DNA from: Lucifuga dentata
Lineage: Eukaryota; Chordata; Actinopteri; Ophidiiformes; Bythitidae
Assembly (NCBI GenBank): GCA_014773175.1
Contig: VXCM01001343.1
Location: 133,442 to 197,441, forward strand
DNA: 64,000 nucleotides
Direction: 5' to 3'
The position numbers were made by a program, and so were the translations under genes. Under the pieces are notes generated by a model that was not told the origin of the DNA, ran no database searches, and was given only the letters and a program-made list of their open reading frames with translations. This document shows positions 50,049 to 63,164 of this stretch, one piece after another (the stretch's first letter is position 1; each line of letters starts with the position of its first letter).

Positions 50049-51723
50049 ATGGACCACAGGAAATGTATGTAAAAATATAATAAATTAAAGAAAGGCCCAT
50101 GAACTGTAGATGGACTTTTTATATATTAATAGTAGTATTCAGTATCATCAAATATTCAAACTGACTGGACTAAACATCTAAATTTGTCCTACACAATCCT
50201 AATCCCAGTCCACTCATTTTTCTTGAAAAACAATTTCCCCTTTTTGTCAAAAGTAGATACCCAAAATTAAGTGTTAGTTGTAATAATTCTGTAAAATCCT
50301 GAATGCTCTGGGTGATTATATTTAGGCTTTTCAGCCTGGCTGTGTCAATGAGGACACTGAGAATATCTCTGCGTCTCCTCAGAAAGACATAACACAGACA
50401 CAGAGACAGCCTGCTAATCTGTTCTCATGGAACCAAAAGCCACACTGTGTTAAACTAACATCTATAATCCCCACTTGCTGCTGTCATCAATCATTTGTCC
50501 AAAAAACACGACTTAAAACACGTTTACTAACTGAAAAAAGGAACAAAGCAAAGCCTCGGTCTCATCATTATCCTTAAAGCTCAAACTGGATAAAAAAGTT
50601 ACTTTTGCTCCGATCATTTCTCATCTGTTGTAAAAACAAAACTTCACTTTTCTATTACACCATAACAGAGGTCTTACAAGACACAGGACAGCCATACTTC
50701 ATTTATTGTTTAACAAAAGGTTTCAAACTTTTCTGGCTAAAATTGCTTCTTATCAAGGATGTGTCCTGCTGTATAGATAGCGTGAGAAGTGATGAGTGTT
50801 ATCTGCAGCGAGGCATTAATGTCTGACATTCGTTACGCTGTGGACTTGTGTGACCAAATGACCTGCCTGTCAGACAAAACATCTGCTTTTCATCTCGATA
50901 CAGTAACAACTGAGAGCGAGAGAGATACTTTTCCTCACTGCTATCTTTCATTTCAGTGACTTTTTGCTTGTCCTCGCTTAGATCTTTCTTTTTTCCCACT
51001 TTCTGCTACTTATCGCCTGTACAGAAACAATAAATCACCTCTCTGACTCTTCTCGTTTCACAGTGTTTTCTTTCACACTGTTCAGCTTCCATATGGTAAA
51101 TGTTCCTTTTCGTGGAACCCGGGAGTACTGTAATTATAACCTCGTGGTCTTTCTAAGTTATCATCCTTTGGCAGAAACAGCAAGTGGTGAAGAGAGGCGC
51201 TGAGTTAAATGATTCTCTCTATGAACAATAAAAAGCTGTAGATGAAATAGAGCTCCACTTGAGGTGAGAGGCCCTAAAAATCTCTAAAAACTATTTATGT
51301 GAGAAAATAAAATCGCAAGCATAAACAAAAATTCTGGCAAATCTGCCTTTTTTTCCATAATCCTTGTTAAATGTAAATACATTCATCCATCTCTGTCTAC
51401 AGTGCTTACATGCTGAAAGAGGAATTCAAAACTGTTATGAATTTTCATGCTGGTGAATTTATCGCCGCTAAAGGTCAACTTTCTTTGACCACGGACTTGG
51501 ATTATTGAATAACAAAGCCTGAGGGCAGCAGAGCCAAACAGACTGGCCGTTCTGTCAATGGAGGTGAGCGTGGAGCTGAATCTTTGTCTTTTCATTCCAG
51601 GCGTGGGAGTGGAGAGTGGGGTTAAGGCCCTATTTAAACTGCCCTGCATGGGTCTTCCTGCCTGTGTTTTTAAAAAAAAATTCTTTCATTCTTTTAGTTA
51701 CTTTTTCTCTCACTCCATCACTC

Positions 51724-51767
<44 letters not shown>

Positions 51768-52378
51768 TACACACACAAACACACTTTCAGAGGGCTTTAA
51801 GGGAAAATTAAAGTACAACCTATCCGAAGGCCTCGGGTAAAAAAGAAAAGGCTCTTTCATGTGTGGATTGTTTCTCATTCTAACATCAAAGAGAAAGCGA
51901 GTGGCCATAGAGGACGCTGGTGCTGTCTGTCAAATCAGACAACTTCAGGCTTTTAAATCAAGGCTAAGCTGCTACATCATTTTTCATTTTGTGATCTTGT
52001 GAACCTACTGCTAAACTTTTCAAACTTTCAGAACCTGACCTTGTAAAGTAGCAAAGTTTTGCTAAAATCCACTGATTTTCTGCTTTAGCCTCATCATCTT
52101 GTTGGCTTCTGATGATACAGTAACTTATCAAGTCCTGGTTTGAACTCTTGCATCTCACCCAGAATACATTGCAGGGCATCCTGCAGTTCGACACTTCTCT
52201 TAACAGTTGAATTGATTTGAATTTTATGCTGCCTCGGGCCTCAACAGTCAGATCTTAAACGCATATCTCAGATACTACGATATTTCTCGCTGTCAAAACA
52301 CCCTGGGTCGGCAACATTTATAAATTAGAAACATTGTAATCTAGTGTGACTGGAACTTGTGAACACTTTCCCTCTGAG

Positions 52379-52393
52379 ACACGCATACACACA

Positions 52394-52452
<59 letters not shown>

Positions 52453-52472
52453 ACACATACACATACACACGC
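52379..52472. repeat. (CA)n microsatellite, interrupted
   Basis: About 90 bp of CA with a few CATA interruptions, inside the large sema6d intron. Confidence 0.95.
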
Positions 52473-55400
52473 ACGCACCAACAGACTTAAGCCCACAGAA
52501 CTTGTCTTTGTGTGGTGTTGGGAAAACTTCAAAGGCAATTTAACATCACAGGGAGGTTATAGCGAGCGCCCTAACCTCTGACTATAGGCCTTTACACACA
52601 AAGACATTGTCTGCTAATGATAAAAATCTTAATAAGACTTAACAGTGCTCACTAATGTGTCACTTGCTGAAAGACAGAACATGAACCTTGGCAACTAAAC
52701 CACACAGGGAAGCAATTGAGCAGAAAGAAAGATAAAGGAGAAGAGCAGGAAATGAGACGGGGCTCACATTTACTCTGCCTTCCCTTAGAGATCCCTCAGA
52801 AAGTTCAAACTTACTTTCATCTTTTAAGAGGACAACATTATTTAAATGATGACAGCAATTAATTAAATTCTACTTCATCTCCAGTTAGGAAATAATCCTA
52901 TTAAGCCTTGTGTATGTTTGTGTTCAAGACGCACTTGCATTAATGGTGTTATACAAAATTAAAACATTCGTTAGACCATTCAGCTCAGTACAGTGCATAC
53001 TGATCAGCCAGTTAAAATATAATGAAGCCTCTAATTATATCATTATGCAATCCAGGTATTGTACCAATGCAATAACCTATCCACCCGCATACATACAACA
53101 GCATCTAATGATCAGAGGCAATTAATATAAATGTTCCTGAGAACATTTTTCATCAACTGGATGATTCCTTCAATTGATGCTGTTTTGTTAATGGGTGATA
53201 CGCTTGTTAAGAGTCACTGCCTAGCATAAATAACTGCTAAAATGTTTAATCCAGTTTTTTCTGATATTCTATGCTTCACACATTGGTATTTTGGAGATAA
53301 AGTTTTCATCTGACATCAGATACAAATTGAGGTTTGCTGTAAGTATTGGAGATATAATCCATATAATCACAATTTACAAAAATCTAAAGTGCATGCATGA
53401 AAAAAGTTTTAGTCTGAACTTCTGTGCAGCTATTTTCTTTAGGCTGACTATTATTAATTTAAGTTCAACCATGATGAGTCACTTTTACACAAAGTGAACT
53501 ATTAGGGTATAATTTATTGAGTTACAACCATTATAAACTCAGTTTGTGGTTTTTTCAAGAGTTTTGTGTATCCCACTTATAATGATGTCAGTAATCAGTC
53601 AGATGACAGTGTAAAATAAGCCCAGAGAAAAAAGAAACAGCTGGAATCCCACTGATGAGTGATTCACTAATGAACACAGTGACCCTTTGTGTTAAAAAAA
53701 AAGTAGAATAAAAAAGCTGAAAATGAGTTAAAGAATGAAAAAAGACAAAGCAAATGTTTGTTAGTGCAACATTCCTGAACCAGAAAACGTCTCTGTGAAA
53801 ACCATAACTAAACATGAAACTGTTAAAGTAAGCAGCATATGCGTGTAGCAAACAAAGGGAGTCTGCAAGAACAATAAGCTAATCAGGGAAGGAAATTATG
53901 ACTTGTGGTTTGACGTCAGTAAGAGAAGTGCGTAATGCTGGTAACAATATCCAATTCATTACTTCTATTATGATTCACAATAAACTGCAAATAATTAGTC
54001 TGTTTTTTTTTTTTTTTTTTTTNTTTTTTTTTTTTTTTTTGTTAAATCATAAGCCAATGAGAATCAGTACACCTACATGATGTGCTTAAATAATTAAGGT
54101 GTAACAATTACAGGAAGATGAGCTGTAGATTTCAAAGATGATTTAATAAAATACATTTTCATTAGGTGTGTATTTTTTAACTTTACCTTTACAGTGTTGT
54201 CTTCCTGTCTTAAAAGGACACTTCACCACCTTTGAACAGCTTCAATTTTACCAGTTTCCTTTAGCAGCTTCAGTTGCTAATGCAGCAGCAATAACACAAT
54301 AAATTTATATTATCAAATTTCTGGCCACATACAAACATAATTCAGCTTTGACATCATCATATTGATTGATTTAACTGAACAGTTAAAAAAAACCCAAAAG
54401 GAAAAACATTCTAATATGAAACAGAAAAGCAGCAAATAATTGATATTTTCACTTGATAAATGACAATTTATCAATTAGTGTATACTTTTCATTTGTTTAT
54501 TTATTGTTTATTTTAGAGTTTTATTGTCTTGTTGATGGACTAATAGACTGTTTCAGCAATTTCTTTACTGAAGTGGAATCATTAAACCAAATTATTTAGA
54601 CCGAAAATGTTTGACTCTATTTCCATGCAGCAGCCACGCCCATCTCTCAGACATCTTACTACCTGCATGACTGAGATGGAACTTCATAGACATTTTACCT
54701 GCTTCTCTTGTGTTATTTAGCAGTGCTACAAAAAAAGTGTTAGTTTGGTACTTTTACTCTTCCCAACCCAACAAGGAGTTTTGTGTATTGTAATGCAGTG
54801 TTTTCACATTTGTCAGGCTGGCAGAAACACTTTCACTGACATAAATATTACGGCACAAACAGTTATGTTCATCTGGGACATCATTTACAGTACTGCTGAT
54901 TGGTGTCGAGGCAGTGGAGGTCAAATCTCAGAAAACAATGTTCATAATGTGTATTTTAAGGTAGTTTTAAATAGAGTTTACTATAAACAAAAACAGGGCA
55001 TTTTCTGATGTATTTGACAAGTTTTTGTTTCCATAACTCCAAGCAAAATTCAAGACTGACATAACGTTCCCAGTAATAATGTGGGATATTCACCCAACTG
55101 TCTTCCAGAAATAAGCAAACAGAGATGAACTGAAATGCTCAGATTATCAAGAGGTTTTGGCTTTAAAAAAAAAAAAAAAAAAAANAAAAAAAAAAAAAAA
55201 AAAAAGGAGAAAAGCTTAGCATCTCTGTGTGAGGGGGTCATACTCTGCCCCATCATACCAGAATCACCTTGGCACACAGGTGTCAGAGAGCTGCTTGCAG
55301 CTGAAAATAACCCTCACAGAGCAGCTGTCAGAAATCCTGACATGGATTGAATCATACTTCTCCATAAGCTTGCTCGTATTTAATGCTTAAGAAATATCAT

Positions 55401-56132
55401 CAAAATACCAATTTCCTGGACACACATTTTGAAAAAATACTGTGATTCTTTAAGATTAAATCCACATATCAAGTTTGCGCTTATCATCTGCAGTAAACTT
55501 GTGAATACTCATCCTGTAAATCAGAATAACTGTGACTCAGGAAAACAAAAAAAAACAAAAAAAAAAAAAAANAAAAAAAAAAAAAACAGCTTGCAACATC
55601 TTCTGCTGTACATGTTGTGGCTCATCTTAGGATATTCATCCTAAATTTTTTTCTTTCTAAATGTTTTCCAAATCAAGGGTTTGTTGAGTTGATTGAGTTG
55701 ACTGCTGGATCAACATGAAACAGAGAGAGCATGGGGAATTACAAACACCACTGTGCACCTTGTTCAACTTATCGCTCACAGTATCTTACTTCCTATCTTT
55801 TTTTCAATTCTTCCAGTTCTTGTTTGTTTGGTTCCATATCTATCTTTCCATCCATGTGCTTGTCTACCTTGTCTACTGTATGCTCATAACTTTCAGCATT
55901 ATATTATGCTCCTCTTCTGTTTAATAAATCTTTATCATGCTGTCTTTTCCATTCTCTCTGTCTTTCTTCCTTCACACACACCTATCCTGTTGGCCCTCTC
56001 CATCCCCCCTTTCTTTCTATTATAGCTCTCTCCTCTCCTCCCCCCAAGAAGCTTTGATAATGAACCCATAAATTGGAACAACACAGCAGTGGCTACAGGT
56101 CGGGTTGGGGGAGGGTAGATGGGAGGGAGGGA

Positions 56133-56178
<46 letters not shown>

Positions 56179-58859
56179 CATTCTCTCACACAAGGGAAGA
56201 GATATGATTCCAGCTGGAGAAGAGAGGGCTACGAGGGGAGCAACAGAGGAGGAGGAGGTGCAGAAATGAAGGAGGAATAGGAATAGTAGAGAGAAAGGGG
56301 GAGGGGCAGGGCTCCATAAATTTGTTGAGGAATTAATTTGCACTAGGTAAGGTACAGCCTTGGAACATGCCATCCCAGTCAGATGAGAGGTCCTGTGGAA
56401 GGGAGACTGATCACAATGGCAGCAGATGGTGAAAATGGCAGGGTTTGTGGTTTTGAGGTGTCAGAATGGAGCACGAGAGATTTGGAAAGCCAAGGGGAGA
56501 GAGGAGGATGGTAGGGTGACAAGAGTGAAGGAAAATGTAACACAGACTGATGAGGGCCAGACAAAGATAGACACAAACACTGAGCTCAAATGTACTGTGA
56601 AACACAAGCGGCTAACTGGGAACTCTGATGGTCCCACTAGAATACTGGATAATGATGCTGATGGGTGCTAAATGTCACGAGTGTGTGAATTCTCATCACT
56701 TTGCAACCTTTCTAATTGCTCTGGTGGTGTTTGGCTAATACACACTGGCAGCTTTGTAATATTCATTAGCAGATAAGATATTTCACAGTCTCAACTGCAA
56801 ATGAAAAAGTTATAAAGTAATTGTTATTTCTTATAAATACAAGAAAGCTTCCTTACAAGTTTGGATATGCGCAAATACGTTTTCATTCAAACATAAACTT
56901 TTTACTTAATTTGATAGATTGACAGTATAGTTAAATATTTATCCTCCTTTTTCTTCTGTAAAATCTGCTGCATGGATTAATCTCTGTGGTATTAAACTGC
57001 AGATTGGATGGCTCATTTAATTTTCTCACATAGTTTCTGACTCCATAATTGTTACTGCAGTCTACGCTGATTTCATTTTCACATGCAGTTTGCCACATTT
57101 TCACAGTACAGTTGACACCTGAAGCATTAATGTTGAGGGCAACAGGAAGGAGGAGGCAGGAAGAGTGAAGAGAGAAATGAATACTGTTGATTGCAGTGTT
57201 CAGTTTGCCATGCTGAAAAAGAATTAAGCTGCATAGAGGCAAAATTGCGCGTAATACCTTCAAAGCAATCAAGGCAGGAAAAAATGCAAATATATAAATA
57301 GCAAATAAAGTTGTAGTCTCAGACCAAGCCATGCAGAATATCAAGAATTGCTCACAAGGAACCAACAAAAACAGACAAATATCATCAGAGCTTACAAAAA
57401 AAAAAAAAAAANAAAAAAAAAAAAAAAAACAGAAAAGCAACTGGAGAGCTGGAATTGAAATAGAACTGATAAATACTGAAACAAGTTGCAAAGCCATCTT
57501 ATAAAAATGATAATAATAATGATAATACAGAAAAAAAAAACAGCAGGAAGCATTGTTTTGATAAATGTGAAGTCCTGTTGCAGTTACCTGAGCAGCTTTC
57601 AACTTCACTTTGAAAATATACAGCAGAACCCAGTCTTTGTGAGACTCCATTAATGTTACACCTGCTCAGGTAAAGGCAACAGGGGAGCGACAGCACGTTG
57701 CGATGCTGGCTGAAGGCATGCTGTCTGAGCCTCTGCTACCATTGCGCTTGGATCTACTGACTGGTGCATTACTGCTTCCAGCTGACATGAGCTGCTGTGC
57801 CTCTGTTTGCTAGTTAGACATTAGATATGAGAAACTGTGATATCATAGATTGATCCCCCTTAATGTCCTACTCTAGTGTTTGTAATGAGAGATAGAGATC
57901 AGAGATAAGATTTTTCATTAGGGTCTCTAAATGACACACTGTAACACATTTATTTATATAGCAACTTCAATCTCACCTTATTCTCAGCTCATTAGCTGCT
58001 CTGGCTTTCTTTCCCTCTCTCTGTCTTGCTCCCTTTTTTATACAGTGTGTCTACAGAAAGTGTCTAGACCATTGTCATTATTAATAATCAATATATACTT
58101 GAGGCCACGATGACGCAGCTTCTAATAGAATCAACCACGTAATATGGGAGGGCTACGTTGCATGTTGTTTTAATGGGATCTGTAATGGGTCTATTTTATT
58201 AAGGGGCAAAACATGGATCAGCAGCACTGCAATGACCTTTTTTTCCCTCCTGTGTTGCCGTCCCTCTTGCCTCTTTCCCTTTTCTCTTTCTCTCATTAAT
58301 CCACAGAGTTGTCCTTGAGGTGGCAAAGCATTAGGCAGGTTGTTAACACAGGAGAAAAGGGCATTCAATGTCATGTCACTATGTCGCAAAGCATGACAGA
58401 GCCGGGGCCATCCTCTCCTACATTGCCATCTTCCTTTTTCAGAGTGTAATGGTCTGGATATTACACCTCCTGCGGGACATTATTGTCCACAGCTAATAAA
58501 TCTATCCCACAGAGTGTGTGCTGGAGTGGGGTTTATGCGCACATACCTAACAAGTGAACAGTGCCTGAGTTGGTTGTGCATGTGCACGTCTGCATATGTA
58601 CATGTCTTCATATGCATGTGTATTTGTGTATGTATACGTTTCTATCGGGTGGTTACATGCACACACTGAGAGGCAATTTGTCCCCGAGAGAGAGAGAGTG
58701 ATCCACTATCTCTACACCTTGTCAGCTGGAAGCAGCCGGGCAGCCGTAAATCTCAATTACCCGAACCCCTCCCCTCCCACCCCTCCCTCCCACTCCCCTC
58801 CCTTGCCACAGGTGACAATGGACCAAATTGACTGCACATTGTTGTGTTCCAAGGCTTAC

Positions 58860-59030
58860 CATTGGCTTCAGGTTGAGTCTGAGAGGGCACAGCCATGTAG
58901 GGGTCCTCCCCTTTGTCTGAGCTCATGGGGGGGTCCTTCCGCTCCACCATGCGGCCCCGCCCAAGGGGGCTATCCGCAGCCTCGGGTAGAGCCGAGGTAG
59001 GGAGGGGGAGGGTGTGGTGGTGGTGGTGGC
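58860..59030 (-). CDS. sema6d: Semaphorin 6D, extracellular stalk exon (symmetric cassette)
   Basis: A 171-bp exon lies between a TGTCCGGCAG acceptor and a CAATG|GTAAGC donor. It is phase 1 at both ends, so including or skipping it keeps the frame. It encodes 57 residues, starting HHHHHTLPLPTSALPEAA and ending DPYMAVPSQTQPEAN, between the PSI region and the membrane helix. Human SEMA6D, as recalled, has an exon of nearly the same size here (starting GHASS, containing DPLGAVSS) that is alternatively spliced. Only the edges and a few residues (RGxM, DPxxAVxS) agree, so the middle evolves fast and is probably a flexible, possibly glycosylated stalk. Splicing with the next exon gives ...EAN-G-VIRESY, which restores the glycine codon exactly. 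Inclusion in mature mRNA is inferred. Confidence 0.85.
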
Positions 59031-59113
59031 CTGCCGGACACAACACAGGTTAACTGATGCTCAGGGCAAAGAGGGTCAGGCTTCAGTGCATATGAGATAT
59101 GAGCCAGCAGGGA

Positions 59114-59315
59114 TGCGTGTGCGCGCATACACACACACACACACCGTACGTACGTACACACACACACACACACACCCANTGCGTGTGCGCGCATACACAC
59201 ACACACACACCGTACGTACGTACACACACACACACACACACCCACACACACACAGACACACAAACACACATGCATACAGTCTTTTTCTGCATACAAGGAC
59301 AGACACATGTGTATG

Positions 59316-59375
<60 letters not shown>

Positions 59376-59376
59376 N

Positions 59377-59434
<58 letters not shown>
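59114..59434. repeat. Compound (CA)n and (TA)n(GA)n microsatellites with assembly duplications
   Basis: 65 bp at 59114-59178 is repeated exactly at 59180-59244 around the N at 59179. A (TA)n(GA)n unit is likewise doubled around the N at 59376. Real repeat length is probably about half of what is shown. Confidence 0.9.
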
Positions 59435-59441
<7 letters not shown>

Positions 59442-61461
59442 GTATGTATACATACCTCCTACTCTTAAATCACAAACAGGGATTGCTGTGTGAGGTAACA
59501 AAGAGTTTCTCCATGGCAACCTTGGGCAAATCTAGTGAGTTTGCATGTGTGTGTGTGTTTTTTTCTTATAGAAATGTCTGTTTTCTTTCTGTTTCTTACA
59601 TACTAACATCTTGACTTACATGTCAGAACACAGTACAGGCATATTTCTCCACAATCACCTTAAGGTGCCTACCTTGAATTTGAAGGACAAAGATACATTT
59701 TCTTTCCATTGTAACTGCCCAGCAGCCTTCCTGAATCCCTCATTCTTTCATTCATGATTACTGTGTTTTTCTTTTCCTGCAAACCATCTAACAATATTTA
59801 ATTTGCTATATGTACGCAGATTATAATGTCCTTGCTTCTTGAACTGAATCCCCTCACATCATCAAGACTATTTTCTTTGTTTCTTCTGTTCCTCCCATCC
59901 TTCCTCTCAAGGTTTTCCATCTGCTTTCCTTTCTTGTCTAGTTCTGTCACCTCCTTGTCATCTTTCTCTCTTCTCTTCCTCTCCACTCCACCCAAGTCTT
60001 TTCCTCTTATTTCACATTAACTCTGAGTTTTTCTTTCTTTCATTGTTTTACACTCAAGACCTTTCAAATCTATGTCACTGCTGTCTTTAAAAGCGAGGGT
60101 CTGAACAACATGGCTAGATCAATCATCAGAAATATGTCATTAGAGTTTAATGAATTTTCAGGTCATCAGAGTTTAATGCATTTTCTCCTAATGAATCCTT
60201 CCTATAATCAGATTTCTTAATGGTTAACTGGACTACTGGCTTAGGAGGGTGTCATAACACAACACTGATGACGAAAGCATAACAAGGATTGAACACAGTA
60301 GGTATCTGTTGGATATACTGTAGTACTGAATGTCTCTGTGTCTGTTTGTTTTCTCCCATCTGCCTGTTTCCTTTTTCTTTCATCATGCTACGCTGTGTCT
60401 GAATGTTTATTTTTGAAGCATGGTAATAATATTACCATCCCACATGTTTACAGTTAAGCCATCATACAGCTATATTTTGCTATGCAGTGATACACTGGAG
60501 TTATAGCATAATAGACTGCAGTATTTAAGCCACTTGTTTAAAAAAAAAAATCTTCCCCTGATGAAGAGTGACAACACTTTAATCAACAGCCTCTCTGGAG
60601 TCAGCCCCCAATTCCCATTTTAACACACTCTCTCCACAGAGGAGGTGACAGGAGTGTGTGTTTGCAGATGTGTGAGCGTGTTTTCAATATGTGTTTATTC
60701 ATGTGTGCAAGGAGGGGACCATTCAGGGGGCTAATGTTGATACTGCTGGTAGACTCCGCACAACAGGCACCCACATACAACACCTCGCAAAGCCTTCTCC
60801 TCCGTGTGGCATGGCAATCATTAAAATGATTTATTTAACTACTGGCCCAAGGCTGAGAGATTAGTGTGACAGGCCTGTTTTATAATTCATTCCCCCGCCA
60901 CCAGAGGAAGAGCAATTCAGGCAGATGACACACATAGAGAGAGCCTTACAGCTTCTCTGTGGATAAGGGGAAAAGCCCTAAACTGCAGACGAATGCACAT
61001 CCCTCTCTTTCTACAGATTAAAAGAGAGGCAAGGATGTTTAGTTCAGAATGTCTGGATCAGAAGGAGAGGAGAGTGTGTAGAGTGGGAATTTATTTATCT
61101 TCAAATCCATATCAACCACCAACAGATAGACAGAGGGGCTGGGGCGATGGCTGACTTGCGTGTGCGTGTGTGTGTATGTGTGTGTGTGCGCCTCAGAACA
61201 CACAGAGCCAAGCCTGTGGGAGCATATTCAGCACAATAGGGGTGCACACCAACACAGATGATTTTCAGTGACCCTGGATCTCCAGAAGGAGGGAGACTCA
61301 CAGTGGGGGGTTACAGCCACAGGGGGCTAAAGCAGAAGCTGAGCTTTTCTGGAAGGACTTCAAAATAGCTATTCTTGTCATTCTGTATGGATCTGACTGT
61401 TTTGATCTGGCAGCTGGAAGGTGTGTGTTGTATGTGTGTGCACGTGTGTGTGTTTTTGCGT

Positions 61462-61477
61462 GTGTGTGTGTGTGTGN

Positions 61478-61521
<44 letters not shown>

Positions 61522-61637
61522 AGGGGGGGTGTTACTAAAAACCAAGCTAATACACTGCTCGATTAGACAGAGAAAAGGTAATGATGAGTCTAGATGTACG
61601 GTATGTGATTTTGTGTGTGTGTGGGTGTGTGTGTGTN

Positions 61638-61684
<47 letters not shown>
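61462..61684. repeat. Two (TG)n microsatellites broken by single Ns
   Basis: TG runs at about 61460-61520 (N at 61477) and 61611-61684 (N at 61637). Lengths are unreliable because the Ns mark unresolved joins. Confidence 0.9.
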
Positions 61685-61686
<2 letters not shown>

Positions 61687-63143
61687 ACACATTGTGTGAC
61701 ATGGCATGACATTCCCGCAGGCTAATCACATCTGTTTACAGTTCCTTAAAAAGCCTTGGTGTTAACAATCAGCCAGCACCTTGAATACAGGGTTAGGACA
61801 GATTTCTACTTATTCCACATACATGTACACAAGATGGCTGCCACACAGATTGTTGGGTGGTTTGAAGTTATGTCTGTGTATATCGTCTAGAATCAACACA
61901 TGCTTACACGAGATGCAGTACCTATAAATATCATAGGGGCAGTACTGTCAACTATTGTCACGTCAGTAGTGCAGCGGACAGCCAAATGCCTGATAGTTAT
62001 GAGGAGAAGCTGATCGAGCAGAATTTGTATAATAGACACAGGAATTATCTCCATTGTCATCACTGCCATGCTTTTTTTTCCCCCCCCTTTATAATTATAA
62101 AATTCAGATCTCCTCGATTATCACCTTTGTTTTGCTGTTGAATGAAATCTGAAGTACTTTTAAAGTGTTCTGATGCAGGGACGATTTATGTTTCAGGTCT
62201 AACATCTCCCTCCCCGTGGATATCGTATTTAATCATCCAGTCTTAAAATTGTCATGAAGTACACAACTGAGTATTTGAACAACACCTCTTGTGTAGCTAA
62301 TGTGGACAAATGTGTGCAGAGTTAGCGTGAAGTCTAAACCTGACTTTAACACTCTTACTCTTTTGATTGTGATATTGACTTTTTATCACATAAAAGCAAG
62401 CTAAAGTGACCCAGCAATTCAAATATGTCTGTGCAAACGGACTGTGTAAACTCATATACAATGTATGTTTCAATACCTGCATGTCCACACACAAGCACGC
62501 ATGTTTACATTAGCCTTTTTTGTATAAACGGTTTCAGTGTGTGTTTGTGCCAACTGCACAACTCTTGACTGTAGCTGGCAAAAAAATATCTGTTTCCTGA
62601 CTCTAAAGAGATGATTTTAATCTCTTTCTCCCTCTTTCAGTACATGTGCTGTTTAATGTGCGTGTTGATGCATCTCCACCGCCAACAAGCAGATTCATCC
62701 AATTAGTGAAGCAAAGGTCAGAGCTAATCAATGCTATTGCACAGGGATAAAGAGGAGGGTGTGGGGGGCAGGAAGGGAGAAAAGGTCTAATAAACATTAA
62801 AGACCACTAATTCTTCTGATTTCTACTTCCGTGTTCTTTATTCTAAATATCAGGGGGCTGAGTGAGGATAATACTATGAGAAGTGAAATTGCTGGAGTGT
62901 TTCATTACCTTTGTCACTGGAATGAATATCTATCAAAAGGAAGGAATGTAATGAATTCAGTTAAAACCTTGAGTCATTAATAACCTTTCTTTACACATGT
63001 GGGTGGAGTTTTAATTTTCTTGAGAGGGAATGACTGATTGATTAGATGAAGAGGTGGGGCTGAAGTTTAACAGTCAGGGGAGATGAAATGCAGCTCTCCT
63101 GTCTTTTATGTCATTACCTCTACAGTATATCTGGGATACTCAC

Positions 63144-63164
63144 CATTCAGAGCCACAAAGGTAT
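63144..63164 (-). CDS. sema6d: Semaphorin 6D microexon (21 bp)
   Basis: A 21-bp exon lies between a strong acceptor (long pyrimidine stretch ...TTCTTCTTCTAG) and a strong donor (AATG|GTGAGT). It is phase 1 at both ends and encodes the end of an aspartate-type codon (xAT) plus TFVALN and the first base of a glycine codon. Human SEMA6D, as recalled, reads DTFVALNGH at this place. The fish join with the 171-bp exon gives TFVALN-G-H, an exact match across the splice. It encodes part of the stalk between the PSI domain and the membrane. The upstream exons (sema and PSI domains) lie beyond the right edge of the window. Confidence 0.92.

Larger units (their letters stand above)
48658..58859 (-). other. 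sema6d intron (about 10.2 kb)
   Basis: Bounded by the GTAAGC donor after the 171-bp exon and the CTGCAG acceptor of the terminal exon. It holds microsatellites: (CA)n near 49421, (CTA)n at 49988-50048, (TC)n(AC)n at 51725-51775, (CA)n at 52379-52472 and (GA)n at 56128-56175. A/T homopolymers broken by single Ns lie at 54023, 55185, 55572 and 57412. No further exon fits the phase of its neighbours. Confidence 0.75.
59031..63143 (-). other. sema6d intron (about 4.1 kb)
   Basis: Bounded by the GTGAGT donor of the microexon and the CGGCAG acceptor of the 171-bp exon. It contains (CA)n with an assembly duplication at 59114-59244, duplicated (TA)n(GA)n units at about 59318-59434, and two long (TG)n runs with single Ns at 61477 and 61637. 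No additional exon recognised. Confidence 0.75.

Noticed and set aside
56931..57650. A 239-codon open frame on the - strand
   Set aside because: It runs through a poly-T homopolymer with an N at 57412 and has no recognised domain or coding-like composition. It lies within the large sema6d intron.
57588..57661. A 74-bp candidate sema6d exon on the - strand with an acceptor-like GAGCAG and a donor-like CTCAG|GTAACT
   Set aside because: The length is not a multiple of three while neighbouring exons are phase 1-1, so inclusion would shift the frame. The encoded residues do not match SEMA6D as I recall it, and the pyrimidine tract is weak.
58970..59519. Long open frames of serine/leucine, tyrosine/isoleucine and valine/cysteine repeats
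   Set aside because: They are translations of (GA)n, (TA)n and (TG)n microsatellites and run through Ns; no gene is supported. The same holds for similar frames at 20.5-20.9, 24.0-24.2, 26.0-26.9 and 61.4-61.7 kb.
47440..63164. Identification of the semaphorin as SEMA6A because of its commd10 neighbour
   Set aside because: The tail motifs (NACTKDMPPMGSPV, HHLDLAALPTPESTP with PRRKPSRGSREWERNQ) and the TFVALNGH stalk junction fit SEMA6D; the known SEMA6A tail is different.
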